Positions 1 to 11,570 of a stretch of DNA of 64,000 nt are shown one piece after another. The translations under genes and the position numbers were made by a program. How positions within the stretch are numbered: the stretch's first letter is position 1; each line of letters opens with the position of its first letter. The stretch is from Edolisoma coerulescens (lineage: Eukaryota; Chordata; Aves; Passeriformes; Campephagidae): positions 434,001 through 498,000 of the forward strand of contig VWZW01002569.1 of NCBI GenBank assembly GCA_013397115.1, read 5' to 3'. Under the pieces are notes generated by a model. It did no database searches. It was not told the origin of the DNA and saw only the letters and a list, made by a program, of their open reading frames with translations.

Positions 1-27
1 GGAAGTCTCCATCTTCCTTAACAAGTG

Positions 28-235
28 TAACACACTTTAAATACTGGAACATATTGATGGGGTCTCCCTTAAACCTTTTCATCTCAAGGCTGATTCTCAG
101 CCTTTCCTCATATGGCACGTTCCCCATTGATCATTTTTGTGCCTTCTCTGGACCTTCTCTAGCCTGTCCAAACCTTTTTGTATAACAGGAAACAAAATCA
201 AACGCAGTATTTCAGACATGGCCTGACAACCACTG
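28..235 (-). mobile_element. CR1 LINE fragment, old, truncated
   Basis: Read on the plus strand this is the antisense of the CR1 3' half. Recognisable pieces in order are a block like the CR1 'ggtctcc...cttctc' segment (near 60-90), a 'ctcagcctttcctcata' block (near 97-115) and 'ccttctctggacc' (near 140-155). The match is diverged and neither CR1 end is present, so this is an old, doubly truncated copy. The edges are approximate, and the element could extend left beyond the window. Confidence 0.7.
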
Positions 236-1589
236 AGTAGACTGGCAAAATTGTCCTCTTCAGCAGAATGAGAAAATAATACATTAAGCTCCTCTGCTCC
301 TTTGCCATTAAAGTTCTAAAAATTCTAAAGTTCTAAATTCCTTCAAAGCTGGTTAATCTCGGAAACCAGCCTCAGACACCTCTTTTTTTGGGTGATTACA
401 TTTTTATGGATTGACACATAGAATCCGTCATCTAGGCTATGAACTATCTGTATGTCATGATAATCACTAAAGATCCACTCTCATGAATGCTAACAAGCTG
501 CTTGGAAACTTAGCAAATCTCTCCTGTCTACTTTTTTCCTTCTCAGGGACTTATCTATGCTAAATTAGTTCCCAACCATGCTGTGCTAGCTGAATTTTTT
601 CTTCACTTCATATTTTGCTTTCAATTATTTTCCTTGCTCACTAGCACTAAGTGCACTCATATTTAATTACTATTTTTTCACAGCCACAATTCCTGGTCAG
701 AATCAGGGCCCAGTTACACTACTTAGGAATTAACTGCAATAGACAAAATCCAGCAATGAAGCAGACTACTGACAAGTCTAGAGCTAAGGAGTCCTTTAGT
801 TACATTTTGATTTTTTAAATTTTAATGTAAATTTTAAATTTTTTAAGTTTTAAAAATAAAATCTGTTTACAGTCATCTGGTGATATGGGTGTTAAAACAG
901 CACAAATCCCATTGACTCTAACAGAACTGATGACTCTTGCAGCCCTTATATAGTTAAAATGATACAAGAAAACTGGTCCCAAAGTCAGAAGTCCAGGAGA
1001 TGTTGAATTCCCACAAGTTTGTCAAAGTAGATAAAATCTATTTGGTTTGTACTGTTGTAGTCTCGACATTGTAATAATAAAAAAAAAAATCTTTCCATTG
1101 TATTTATTTTCAGAACTGTTACTCTCAAATAAACAAGTGGTGATTTGGGATATTACATTGTGTTGTAATCAGAGATGATTTTGAAGAGTTGTGAGACAAC
1201 CTCATTTTGGAGAATAATGATAATCTAATTTACTAAGATTTCTCAGTAAACCATTTTCTTGGTGGTTACCAGAACAGAACTATACTCTTTACCACCACTC
1301 CTGTGTTATATGGATTAAAGGCATTTAGGCACTATTTTCTCATAGAGCTAATTGATCCCACTTTGTATCTTTATGCTCTGTGGACTAGCAATAGTGGGGA
1401 AAATATTTAAGGAAAGAGTTTCTGCATTAATCAACCTTCGTGAAAATCCTGTTTGTGGGAAATTTTGGGTTGTAATATCAAAGGATGGCATGAGTCCAGA
1501 AGATCCATCTGGGTTTTAGGGAGAGGAAAAGCTCAGAACATGAGCAGAATGGAGGGAAAGAGTCATGGTTCAAACCAGCCTGAAGAGCT
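236..1589. other. AT-rich DNA, no gene seen
   Basis: I see no credible coding frame or RNA gene here. The stretch holds short homopolymer runs (an A tract near 1078-1089) and simple AT-rich sequence near 808-860. One acceptor-like site (pyrimidine tract then CAG near 545) has no usable donor after it. Confidence 0.5.
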
Positions 1590-1591
1590 GA

Positions 1592-1798
1592 TTCACAGAA
1601 TCATTAAGAGTAGAAAAGACCTCTAAGGTCGTCAAATCCAACCATTTGCCTAACAATACCAAGCCCACCACTAAAACATGTCCCTAAACACCACATCTAC
1701 AAGTTTTTTGAAGGCTTCTAGTTTCCAGACAGATGGTCCGTTCCAATGCATGACTACGCTTTCAAGGAAGAAATTTTCATGATATCCAATCTAAACCT
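1592..1798 (-). mobile_element. CR1 LINE 3' end, minus orientation
   Basis: The plus strand begins with the reverse-complemented CR1 terminus ('cacagaatcattaagag', then 'aaaagacctctaaggtcgtc' and 'aaatccaacc'). It continues through the known order of antisense CR1 blocks, including 'acatctacaagttttttgaa', 'ttccaatgcatgac' and 'atatccaatctaaacc'. The element is a typical 5'-truncated copy carrying only the 3' untranslated region and the end of ORF2. After about 1798 the match to CR1 stops. Confidence 0.9.
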
Positions 1799-4249
1799 CC
1801 CCTGGCACATGTGTTTGTGGGAGACTCCAAGTCTGCAAGAGACATGTGGGCCATAGACACCGGCCAGAGGGTCAATCAAAGAGTCTCTGTGTCCTTCCAC
1901 ATGACCTTCTGCCTGGTGTGAATACTGAAACACTGCACCTTTACTACTCAGTGTAGTAGGAAATATGAGATGGAAAATTCTGAAATCTGTCACCAGTACA
2001 TCAGATCAGCCCTCTAGCTGTACGTACAGAATCCCAGGATACACTTCAGAAAGAACACTAGTTAACCCTGCTGTTCTGGCCCTTGCTTTCAACATCAGCA
2101 AAACAATCTCTGGTGCCAGGAGTTTGTATGCACTGTTGCAAACTGAATAATAAGTTGGATTTCCCAGTCCTGTTTATGAAGAGTCTTTGAAGAACTTAAT
2201 TCAAAATGTAATTGTCAAGACAGGAGTTAATTTTTAATATATTTTTAAAAGACATGTTCTGTTAACATAATTAGAAAATGGTACAAGAGAAAAGGGAAAG
2301 AAAGGTCTAAGGAGACTTAAGAAATACAGCAGCATATGTGACAGCCTCTCTTTCTTTAAGTTTATTCAATTCCTTGCTGGTATAACTTCAAAATATATTT
2401 TGCTATCTCCATTCTCCCAAGTTTGAAGTCACCTCACTTCTGTTGTCTGCAATACTCCCACCAGAAATAAGGAACTACAAACCAGGCTTTGTTCTTTTGG
2501 GTACAATAATTTAAAATGTAGTTTTTTAAGTCTCTACACTTTACTCTCTCATGTTGGATCTGTTTTGTCAAATGTGGGTTTGAGGTTATTTTTGTGAATT
2601 TCTCTTGATGCACCTTGAGAAATTGTAGCTGGCTCAAACATCTATCAGCACCAAATATCTTAGGCTGTGGTTTGGCTGTTGGAAAGGGAAGTGCAGGTGA
2701 AATTCATGCCTCGTTTCTAAAAGGAAGTCTTATTCTTAGCTCAAGCAAGGCTGTAGTTGTATTGCAGAGGTGGAGATCATATCAGTTAAATTGTTAATGA
2801 AGCATTACTAACTGGGCACTTCAGATGCCAGAGTCATCTTTTTCTTCAGTTTCTGTGTAATCTGTGGACACATTGGCTCCAACTTTCAACCTGTTGAAAG
2901 AGCCCACCTAGCTACGCTAGGGATGCAGAGATGTAAAGAAATTATCCTCCCCTACTATAAACTCATATATTAGGGGATATATTTATTCACATTCTATTGA
3001 TAAACTGCTACTAATTCTAAGGATATGAAATAAATCCAAATAGTAAAGAAAGTTTATTAAAATTTATTTTACTGAGTAGTCTTACCTTACATCCACAGAT
3101 CATGACATGAGGGAATCACAGAATGCAATGAGATATCTACATTTGGGAAATGTGGCATTTTTCCTACAAAAGAACCTTATTATAGACAAAATTACCCGTT
3201 ATGAAATTTGGTTCTGTTTTTGATTTTTAAAATACAATTGTTCCGTTAAAGGATATGCATCCATGCAAACAAGCAGACTTTGTGTTCTGTGGATTTAGAT
3301 ACCCTTTGTAAGTTTAACCTTCTTCTAAATAGTTCAAAAATATGTTAGAATTTGGCCACTAAAAATATTAGTGATAAACTCTAATTCCAAAAAGTGCTGT
3401 AGCCACAAAATTAGGAACAACTCTTTTGGCAGACAATTCTGCTTTGGAATTGAACATGACCAGTTTAAAGGCATGCCAAGGACTTTGCGACAAACTGTGC
3501 AAAGCAATTTTGTGTCAAAATTTGCTATATAATTTCTCCCATCAGGAAGTCCTCCTTGTGAGATGAAAAAATAATTCCAGTGTCTATCTTGCTCCTGTAA
3601 AAAGAAATGCTGGAGCTAGATCAAAGTGGTAGTTGTTTAAAGTTAAAGATTAAATAATTACACTGAGTTATGCACAAAAAGAGCAGTGGGGATAATGTGT
3701 TCAGTCTGCATCAGCCAGTGACACACATCACTGCATACAGTATCCCGTCACATTCTAGCATTGTATATAAATGTCAACCTTACTATTTATTTTCAATTTA
3801 AAATGCATTAATATTAGCTCTATCATGCTGACAAATCTTAAAATGAAGACAGTTGATTATCTTTTTTTCCTGAAGGACAGGGAAAAACAAGGACACATTT
3901 CAATGCAATAATGAATGTCTTTTATTATTTTATTTGGAAATTGATTCAGTCATCCTGGTCTTATTTATGTTGAAATAGTCTATAAGCAAAAGACACAAGA
4001 AAGGAGAGATCAGGACTCATCACTTAATAAAAAATGCTAGGAAATATTAGAGAAAAATCAAGGGCAATATTTTTATCATTATACACTCTAATACCTGTGA
4101 TTAATTGATTTATATTATGATTAATTGCTTTACCTGTATTCATCAATTTTGTGTTAATTTGAAATTGTTTTACACTTCTCAAAAGTTCTACAGACATTAT
4201 TACTTAAATCCTTTTTTTACTGAATCACAGAACAAATCACTGACTTATA
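1799..4249. other. unassigned sequence
   Basis: The first 350 bases after the CR1 copy are less AT-rich than the rest and I cannot assign them; they may be part of an older element. Beyond about 2160 the stretch is AT-rich without a supported gene. A minus-strand splice-like segment (acceptor near 3170, donor near 3085) is closed in all three frames. Confidence 0.4.
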
Positions 4250-4285
4250 TGATTGATTGACTGACTGATTGATTGACTGACTGAT
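4250..4285. repeat. TGAT/TGAC tetranucleotide microsatellite
   Basis: Nine tetranucleotide units run without interruption. They alternate in pairs: two TGAT, two TGAC, two TGAT, two TGAC, then one TGAT. This gives a 16-base higher-order period within a simple tetranucleotide array. Confidence 0.95.
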
Positions 4286-4604
4286 TTTATTTCCTTTGTC
4301 TAGAAAAAGACAGTGCCATTATGAAGTGGTGTCTTTTTAAGCGTATGCAAAGTCATGTTTTAACATTACCTATTCCAAACATTTGAAAACCCAAGACTGA
4401 GACTGAGAAAATCACAAAGCTAGATTAATTATTGTGTGCTCTTATAAAACAGTATGTTCAAGATTCACTTTCACAAAATGGAGAATCAAATTGAGGATCT
4501 GATTTCAGCAACGTTTGCGAGCAATAAGACATGTACTGAATGAAGAGACGCTTTCATTACAAAAGAGGTCACTAAAAGCTATACGATATGGTGGTTTTGA
4601 AGCA

Positions 4605-4925
4605 AGTCAGAAGAATCATGAGATAGATTCATTGGATAATCCAGGTGGGAAAGGGCCTCAGGAGGTCTCTAGAGAGCCCCTCTACTGAAACCAGAGCCAC
4701 TTGTGGGATGAGAGTAAGTTGTTCAGGGATTTTTCTTGAACCTCCTCACCAAAGAGGGAGCCTGTATAGTCTCCCTGTGCCACTCCTGATGGTCCTCACA
4801 GGAGAAAAATATTTTCTGATTATATTTTAGAATCTCTTTTGTTTTAAGTTATATCTGTTATCTTTTTGCTGTAAAGAGCCTGTATTTGTCTTCTTAATGA
4901 CTTCCATTATTATCATTAGATTGCC
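4605..4925 (-). mobile_element. CR1 LINE fragment, ancient
   Basis: The plus strand shows degraded antisense CR1 blocks in the expected order: a 'gaatcat...' end, a 'gggcctcaggaggtctc' block, 'ttgttcagggatttttcttgaa', 'tattttctgattatatttta' and 'gttttaagttatatctgtta'. Divergence is much higher than in the copy at 1592-1798, so this is an old insertion. A strong GTAAGT near 4713 lies inside the element and has no pyrimidine-rich acceptor in front of it. Confidence 0.7.
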
Positions 4926-5247
4926 ATTAGACACTCTAAAATTCAGAGACTATCTCTTGATATTTATTCTTACTTATATATAGTTAGCAGTCATGTTCAG
5001 AAAAAGTATTTTACTACAGTTTTAAACTGATCCATCAGTTTTCTTTACTGTTTTTCCAGAAAATTTAAAAAAAAAAAGGTTTTTTTTTTTTCCTTATGTA
5101 GTTAGAAAAAAGGTCTGAATCCATGTAAAGTTACTATTCAAAAGTTTGATGCAATGGAGAGTGAATTAAAGCATATTCCCTAAACTCTTCTGCAACTTAC
5201 AAATAGACCCCTTTCTAAGAAAAGAGGAGTTTCTTGTATAGTCAAAT

Positions 5248-5856
5248 TGAAACACGGGGTTTTAAGGTTTTGGGGTTTTAAGAGTTAATTGCTGATCGTG
5301 AATATTGCCAATTTTTGCCGCTGCTTATTAGACAATGCATATGGCCTGCTCGATACTCTTGTATTTGCTGAAGATGTAAGGGAGGATGCAAGACCATGGA
5401 AAAAGGTTAGAAACTGTGACCGAAGATCCTGGTCTCAAACCCTGAAACCAGCCTGAACCAGCCCTAGAGCTGGGACTTGGGCCAAAGACTCAGAGGGTAT
5501 GCGCAAAGAAGCCAGGTGAAAAGTTTAACCCGAGGAAGACGCGTTTACTTCATCATGAAGACCCCTGCCCATGACCACCAAGGAGCACTGTGCAGGCGCA
5601 AGGCATATGGAAATGACTTTTGGACTCATTACCACATGAAGCGGGGCTAGGCGGGGCTAGGTAATGAATATGTATAGGCGCATTTGGAAACTTAACGCAT
5701 ATGTAACAATTTAGAGAATAAGAAGAGAAACGAGAGCTGAGGAAGTTGCGCAAGTCTTTGTGGAACTACCCCACTTGTGTCTCACGCGGCCGACCGAATA
5801 AATAGCATACCTACTTTACCACTTTAATTAGTGATAAAGTCATTTTCCGTGAATCA
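5248..5856 (+). mobile_element. solo LTR of an avian endogenous retrovirus
   Basis: The element runs from TGAAACACGGGG to TTTTCCGTGAATCA, beginning with TG and ending with CA. It is flanked by AAAT on both sides (5244-5247 and 5857-5860), which fits a 4-base target duplication. Blocks known from avian LTRs are present: 'gatcgtgaatattgcc', 'gaagacccctgcccatgacc', 'ggtaatgaatatgtatagg' (TATA-like, near 5660-5680) and an AATAAA near 5797. An internal 10-base unit, GGCGGGGCTA-like, is duplicated at 5641-5661. It has no internal retroviral genes, so it is a solo LTR. The family name is not assigned; an ERVL- or class-I-like avian LTR is likely. Confidence 0.85.
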
Positions 5857-5860
5857 AAAT

Positions 5861-7549
5861 GACTTGATTATTCTTATACAAGTGTAATTGCAAATTTCAA
5901 AGAAAACACTATATTTTATGGATTCTGATAGAAATTGTAAAATATGGCAGCTGTCACAAAATTTTTTAGATTTATATAGTAATTTCAAAAGTTGTTCCTC
6001 TATTTCTGTAAAAATGATGAGAAAAAAATTTGCAAGTTGGGAAAGTTTCTAAAGAGCAGAAAAGCCAACATTGGCAAAAGACAAGCCAGGATAAAGAACT
6101 TGTTACTAACACTCACAAATTGTATCATGATGTTACTTTAAGACATAATTCCACCATGGAAATTAATTATAAATGTTTAATGTTAATAATTTCCATTGTT
6201 GTGGAGCTCAGTGTAGATACTTTATACTTTTAAATTTAAGTTTTCAAAGGCATTGTCAACACTGGGTAACTCTCACCATCCACAGGAAGACATGAAAAGT
6301 GTTTGACAAATATGCAAACAGTAGTAGAGAGTAAAAGGTCAATAAATGTGAATATGAGAGACTAATATTAATCCATTAAAGTAATGCATATACATACAAA
6401 GTGTCCTATTTCTGCTTCATTCACAGCAATTGAACTGCTCTACACCCAGTCACAAAAGATTTTCCATAAATAAGCACATACGAGAGAATGCAAGATTTTA
6501 AAGCAAAATCTTTCTCTGCTGTATTCTAATTAAACACAAAAGTGCTGAGGGCACACAATGTAATTAATTAAAATGAACACAAGTTGATTGAAAGCAAATT
6601 TAGAAAAAAAATCACTAAATCCATTTGGAGCTTAGATCAATAATGTGTGTTAAATTAACACTTATTTGTAAATTGTTCTTGTGATAAAATATGGGTTTTC
6701 TTTAAATAAAAAATGAGACATCTTAGGAAATAAATATATTATTTCTTGTCTTTGATGACCACATTGTGTTTAAGCTATTATGCAATTATGGGATTGCAAC
6801 ACATATCCAGGTTCTGATTGATGTTTTGTCATTCAATAGGCCTGAACTAAAGGGGCTGTAGAGAAGCTTTCACATTCCTATAATGAATGTGCAGTATTAT
6901 TATGCAATATATTTTTAAAAAGTCAGAATGTGCAAAGAAACAATTGTGTAAATGTGTCCAGGAGACTTGTGCAGTTATAAAATGTTTTGCTTTGTCCCTT
7001 GTGCTATCTCCATTCTGATGAAGGTCAGGTTCTCTTTTTCTCCTAACACGGTTTGTACTTTAGTTTATCTCAGCCCTACAGGATCAGTGAGAAAGTTGAG
7101 AGTTAAATCTTCTTTTGTAGAACAACTTCAAAGTATAGAACAGGAACTGGGGAAACAAACTGAAGTTAAAATGCTGTTTATACCAAAACTGTTTTCACAT
7201 TGGCTTCTTAATTTGAACACAATGGATTAATTTCAACTCCCAGTGTTGCTAGGATGCTTCATAAAATACATTCTTTTTAATATCAATATTTCTCTGCAGA
7301 GTTCTTCTGTTTACAAAAAGGTCTTTTCTTTCAGTGACATTTTCCGTGCATGTGCATTTTATACCTGGGTACAATCTTTGGTCAGTCAGTGCCTTACATA
7401 TTCTGTATCTATTATCTGCACTTTCAAGCAAAACTGAAGAAGTAGTGTAGCCTCAGAGCTAAAAAAGAAATAAAACACTATAACAATATCAGTAAGTGAA
7501 GGGAAGACCTGTTCAAGGATATCACTATTCACCTAGGTTCATGGTACCA
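5861..7549. other. AT-rich DNA, no gene seen
   Basis: There is no supported gene. The open frame at 6952-7230 (plus) has no splice or homology support and looks like a chance frame. Two acceptor-like CAG sites after pyrimidine runs (near 7300 and 7335) are not followed by good donors. Confidence 0.45.
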
Positions 7550-8080
7550 TAGAATGCATAGGGTTTCAAAGGACCTTAAAGACAATCTTGTTCCAAGCCC
7601 CCTACCATGGGCAGATATGCCTCTCACTAGATCAGGTTGCTCAGGGCTCCATCCGACCTGTCCTTGAACACTTCCAGGGATGGGGCATCCACTACATTTC
7701 TGGGCAACCTGTTCCAGTGCCTAACCACCCTCTTACTAAAGGTTTTTTCCTATCAGCTAATCTAAACCTCTCCTCTTTCAGTTTAAAACTGTTGCCCCTT
7801 GCCCTGTCACTATCTGCATGTATAAAAACTCTCTCTCCCTCCTTTTTATAAGCCCCCTTAAGGTAATGAACTATCACAATGAGGTCTCCCCGAAGTCTTC
7901 CTTTCTCCAGACTGAACAGCGCCAGGTGTCTCAGCCTGTCTTCTTGGGAGAGGAGTTTCATCCCTCTGCTTATCTTTGTGGCTCCTCTGGACCCACTCTT
8001 AACAAGTCCATGTCTTATGCTGAAGACCTTAGACTTGGATGCAGTACTCCAAGTGGTGTCTGGTGAAGGCAGAGGCCAGT
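7550..8080 (-). mobile_element. CR1 LINE 3' fragment, longest and well preserved
   Basis: Antisense CR1 blocks are read in order across more than 500 bases. They are the 3' tail remnant 'accatagaatgcatagggtt', 'gttgctcagggctccatcc', 'cttccagggatggggcatcc', 'ctgttccagtgcctaacc', 'ttgccccttgccctgtcac', 'aggtctccccgaag', 'cctcagcctg'-like text, and 'ctcctctggacccactctta'. The element ends near 8080, where the 'gaaggcagaggccagtag' block gives way to non-CR1 sequence. Open frames on both strands here are remnants of CR1 sequence, not genes. Confidence 0.95.
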
Positions 8081-8084
8081 AGCT

Positions 8085-9178
8085 CGGGTTTTTTTTAAAT
8101 GGGCCGAATGCAATAAAAGTTAGGACTGGTCATGTCAGCCAGGTCAGCAAGAGTCTGGAGCTCTTCCTGGTGCCTGGCTTCCAGCTAGGGGAAGACAGTT
8201 GAGAAGGGAGGTTCATACCTCCCTGTCCATCTGAGGATAACAGCCTTGCAGGTTTGCCTGATCCTGCCCTAGCCACGGGTGAGAGCAGTGAAGACTCCAC
8301 TTCTCTGTTATTTGGTTGCACTGCTCCCCTTAACTCTGCCCTTTTCCTACTCCCAGCCAGGGATAGACTACATCTCTCCAGGCAGCTAAGGCACTAAGCC
8401 GCTTCTTTCTGAAACTGAACAGTGTCCCCTCAGCCCTTGTTTGGTCTAATTTCTGGTTAAACTGAAGGGTGATGAAACAATGAATGCAATGGGCCACCTG
8501 ACTGTCCCTTCTCAGGAGGCATGTGGTCCACACTCTGGCAGCTGCAGGCCTTTTTCCCTGCATGTTTTAGCATTTGACAGGTGGAGCGGGCCCCCCATTT
8601 CTGCCAGAAATAGCTCTTTCCATTTTAAAGCACTTGTCTGTATTCCTGTCAGCTTCACTGGGATTTATGCTCTCTGATCTGCATGACTAGCAGTGCTGCT
8701 TTCATCACAGTTTCACAAGAAGCCTATTTGTAAACTGTGTTTTCCCCTGATTAAAGAGGAAACTTGTTGAAATTGTAGGATATTTCAGTGTAACTCAGAA
8801 CAATTCCTAAATCACTGAGCATTCATGTGTAAAGTAACTCTGCTGTCACATAGGGAACTAAGTTTCTTGCCAACACTTAGCCTCACTCAGTTTCCAGAGT
8901 CAATCAGTGGGGCACAAATAAATTTCTTAGAGAAGTCTTACAAAGTCTGAAGAGAAGCTACTTGCTATTTATGCCATAAAGTGCTTTTGCAGCTCTGAGG
9001 AGCTGAAATGTGACCTGTTTGTTTCACTGCGGTGCACAGCAGCATGCACGAGAAATCAGGCAAGAGAAACTTAAAAGGAAACATTGAGCTTCTCTCTGTC
9101 TTTTTAAGCATTCTAATCTCTTAATAAGAGTTGGCAGGTGTTAACGGTTTTGTGCTTGTTTCTTTCTCCCTTTTTTAG
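8085..9178. other. unassigned, less AT-rich stretch
   Basis: About 8100-8700 is richer in G and C than most of the window, but I recognise no element or gene. The frames on the minus strand (8130-8321 and 8330-8563) lack splice support. Near 9000-9178 the sequence becomes the upstream flank of the candidate exon at 9179. Confidence 0.35.
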
Positions 9179-9219
9179 TTATCTCACTTCTGTGGAGGTA
9201 GATTCATTTTCTGGGTTCA
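9179..9219 (+). CDS. candidate short coding exon, gene unknown
   Basis: The acceptor is strong: a pyrimidine-rich run ending in TTTTTTAG at 9178, with a branch-point-like TGTTAAC about 35 bases upstream. The donor is strong too (TTCA followed by GTAAGTATT at 9220). The 41-base segment is open in two frames. One of these reads YLTSVEVDSFSGF, entering with one base and leaving one base (phase 1). That exit phase fits the entry phase of the candidate exon at 28014-28086. I do not recognise the protein. Short exons are easily open by chance, so this is a splice-site-based proposal that needs transcript support. Confidence 0.35.
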
Positions 9220-9479
9220 GTAAGTATTCCTTCACCTGCCTTGAAATGGAACTGCAGGCCCTTTGATAAATAGATTAGAAGGTTATCAAATTTCACTGTT
9301 GTTTCTACAAGTGTATTTGTTTTCTCTGATGAAATGTTCTTTCTTAGCTTTCTAGAGCAGTAACCTCCATGGATCACAGTAAATGTCCCTACTCCTTCCA
9401 AAGGAAAAACAAATCAGGGTGGGAAGGAAAGAGTTTGCCTTAATTCTTCAGCAAAGACATTCAAAGCAGCGTTAAAGGA

Positions 9480-9625
9480 CAGGACTCCCTTCCGTGCCGA
9501 TTTCAGCAGGTCCCCGATGAAAATTACCATGCCAAATTAACCCCTCACTAATGCCATTAACAGACATCCACCAGATGTAATTTCCATAATTATTCCATAC
9601 ATTATTAATAAGAGCAGTTTGTATA
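9480..9625. promoter_or_regulatory. possible conserved noncoding element
   Basis: This stretch has mixed composition and contains TAAT-type cores, such as 'ccataattattcc', beside E-box-like 'ccagatg' and 'caggtcc' motifs. This is the texture I associate with vertebrate conserved noncoding elements. The call rests on appearance only and needs an alignment to other birds or reptiles. Confidence 0.2.
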
Positions 9626-9850
9626 TCATGAAGGAATACAAAGCCACAGGAAGCTCTGGCACCTTTACCGTCTACTCACACTAACACGTCTGAGGCAAGC
9701 ACCAGGCAAGTGGAAAGGCGTAAAATTCAGGTATCTAACTTGGGGTGTAATAGGTTTAAGGTGATTTAAACACTTGATGTGATCTGATTAAAGCACCTCG
9801 AAACTGAAACACTTTGAGAAAAAAATCTAGCTTTCGACATAGGGACTTAC

Positions 9851-9938
9851 CGAGGGGGACGCAGAGGCTGCAGCATGACAGGCCTGACAGAGCTCCTTGA
9901 AGTGCAGCGAGAAAGAAACACTGCTGTTGCATCCCCAT
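9851..9938 (-). CDS. candidate first coding exon with signal peptide
   Basis: On the minus strand an ATG at 9938 (a second, in-frame, at 9932) opens 29 codons and then one base before a strong donor (CTCG followed by GTAAGT, plus positions 9845-9850). The peptide starts MGMQQQCFFLAALQGALSGL and is hydrophobic and Cys-rich over its length, as signal peptides are. The exit phase is 1, the usual phase for signal-peptide exons of secreted and Ig-type proteins. I see no matching second exon to the left in the window, and the gene is not recognised. A chance frame beside a chance donor cannot be excluded. Confidence 0.25.
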
Positions 9939-10239
9939 CCTTACATGGCACTGAGCTCTGGAGCGTATGAACTATGAACAGGGAGACAATTTTGCCATGG
10001 CATGAATTGCTCCTGGGAGATACTGCTCAGGCACACTCCACAGCCTCTGGGAAAGAGCAGGGACATTGTATATCTGAGCAACAACCCCTCATGTGCCATC
10101 CCCAAATGAATTCTGTGCTGTGCTGCACTTCTCAGGCTGAGACAGAGGTGACTGGTAACATTTCTATAGATGCTCCTCTGTTTTTCCCTAGCATACCTCC
10201 TTCAGATGCACTGAAAAAACACTTTGTGAAATAACAACC

Positions 10240-11540
10240 ACAGATAGTATGCACACGTTAATATGTTGACTTCAGAGGGATTCAAGTAAACCACGTACTT
10301 GAGGGTCTTTCCAAATCGAGACTGAAGCACAAGCTGTGAATGGAATAGTGTCTCTCACAACTTTCCTCATGCTTTGTATAAAATAGTCTTATTCGCTGTC
10401 AGTTTTTAGGCTCATCTTTTTTCTTCATTCATGCATTGTCTAAAAAGACTGTTAAGCAAGAAAGCAAGCCTGATGACGATATAAACAATACCAATATTAC
10501 AAAAAATAGTCTCTGTTCTGCTAAGTAAAATTTGAAGTCCAAATGACACTAATTGGTTCACATGCTGCTCAGATCTTTTAGCCCTTGTGGTAGATGTAGT
10601 ATTTGTAGCAGTTAAAAGGCAGAGCTGTGGAGACAACCATTAAACAGTGTGGGTAATTAGGATCCAGAACTTTCTCTCTTGCTCTTTTTCTTCTCTAGAT
10701 TTCTTTTGTAAGTATCAGATAGTCTGTACATTTCTTAAGACCTTTAGGAAACAGCGATGACCCTCGTGATTTTCAGGTATTACATTTTAAGTCTGAGCAT
10801 AACTTGGTAGCATGCATGTAGTCAATATGGGAGACATTTCATATAACTTGCTGAAATTCTATTGCACTCTAGATTCATCTCCAGAGTAAAACACAGTAGT
10901 CCTTGGCTTCTGCAGTACTCAGTGAGTTAAAATATGAGGCACTTGGGGAAACAACAAAAAATCAAGGTTATCTTCATTATATTGCTTCAGAAGCTCAGGA
11001 CAATAAAAAGCAGAGCATTTGAAAGCAGTGAAAGCAAGCACTCTAAAGATATATATGTATTCAGAAAAGTACTTTAATAAACAGCCATTAAAATTGTTAT
11101 AATAGGAAAAGAAAAAAAAAGAAGAAGCTGTTACCAATTCAGGGACATTTGTAGGACAGTCACTTCTTGAGGTCACAAATGTAAGCAAAGCCTATTACCA
11201 TGTCAGCAAAGAATTCGTACAAGTACTTTTTACCACATCATTGTTTGTGGTGTGAAGGAAAAGCCATCCAAGATCATGAACTAAAAAATAAACAAATACC
11301 CAAGTTCTACAAGGGCAAGGACAATGACAGTAGGACAGTTCTTGTACTGAATCTGTTTTTCTGACAATAAAAGAGTGATTTCTGGCTATTCCTTAACTTC
11401 TCCTATTTTTCTGTTTTTACAAAAGCATTTCTTTTCATATCCATTTTAATTAAATGGAACACAATGACCAGTCTACAATGCAGCTGCGGAGATTTAAGAG
11501 GGAGAGAAGGTAGGAGTCTCTACTTGTATATGTAGTTACA
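10240..11540. other. AT-rich DNA, no gene seen
   Basis: The minus-strand frames at 10412-10636 and 10919-11188 have no supporting splice sites. At 10699-10707 (plus) a nine-base ATTTCTTTT sits exactly between a pyrimidine tract with TAG and a GTAAGTATC. If it were used between the candidate exons at 9179 and 28014 it would create a stop codon, so I do not call it. Confidence 0.4.
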
Positions 11541-11546
11541 TCTTAC

Positions 11547-11567
11547 CTCACACAGCCTTGAGGCAAA
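11547..11567 (-). other. candidate 21-nt microexon
   Basis: On the minus strand a good acceptor (CCAGCTTCCCTTTCAG) is followed after 21 bases by a good donor (GAG then GTAAGA, plus 11541-11546). The length is a multiple of three, and two of the three frames are open (FASRLCE or LPQGCV), so inclusion would keep a reading frame. No neighbouring minus-strand exon is identified. Confidence 0.2.
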
Positions 11568-11570
11568 CTG

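Noticed and set aside
3085..3170. Minus-strand segment between an acceptor-like TTTTGTAG and GTAAGAC
   Set aside because: All three frames contain stops, one only a base before the donor.
4645..4720. Exon-like segment ending in GTAAGTTG
   Set aside because: It lies in an ancient CR1 copy and the presumed acceptor has no pyrimidine tract.
7588..8082. Open frames on both strands near 7.6-8.1 kb
   Set aside because: They fall inside a CR1 3' fragment and are remnants of LINE sequence.
10699..10707. Nine-base microexon between TAG and GTAAGTATC
   Set aside because: Including it between the neighbouring candidate exons creates a stop codon, and a 9-base pair of sites is likely by chance.
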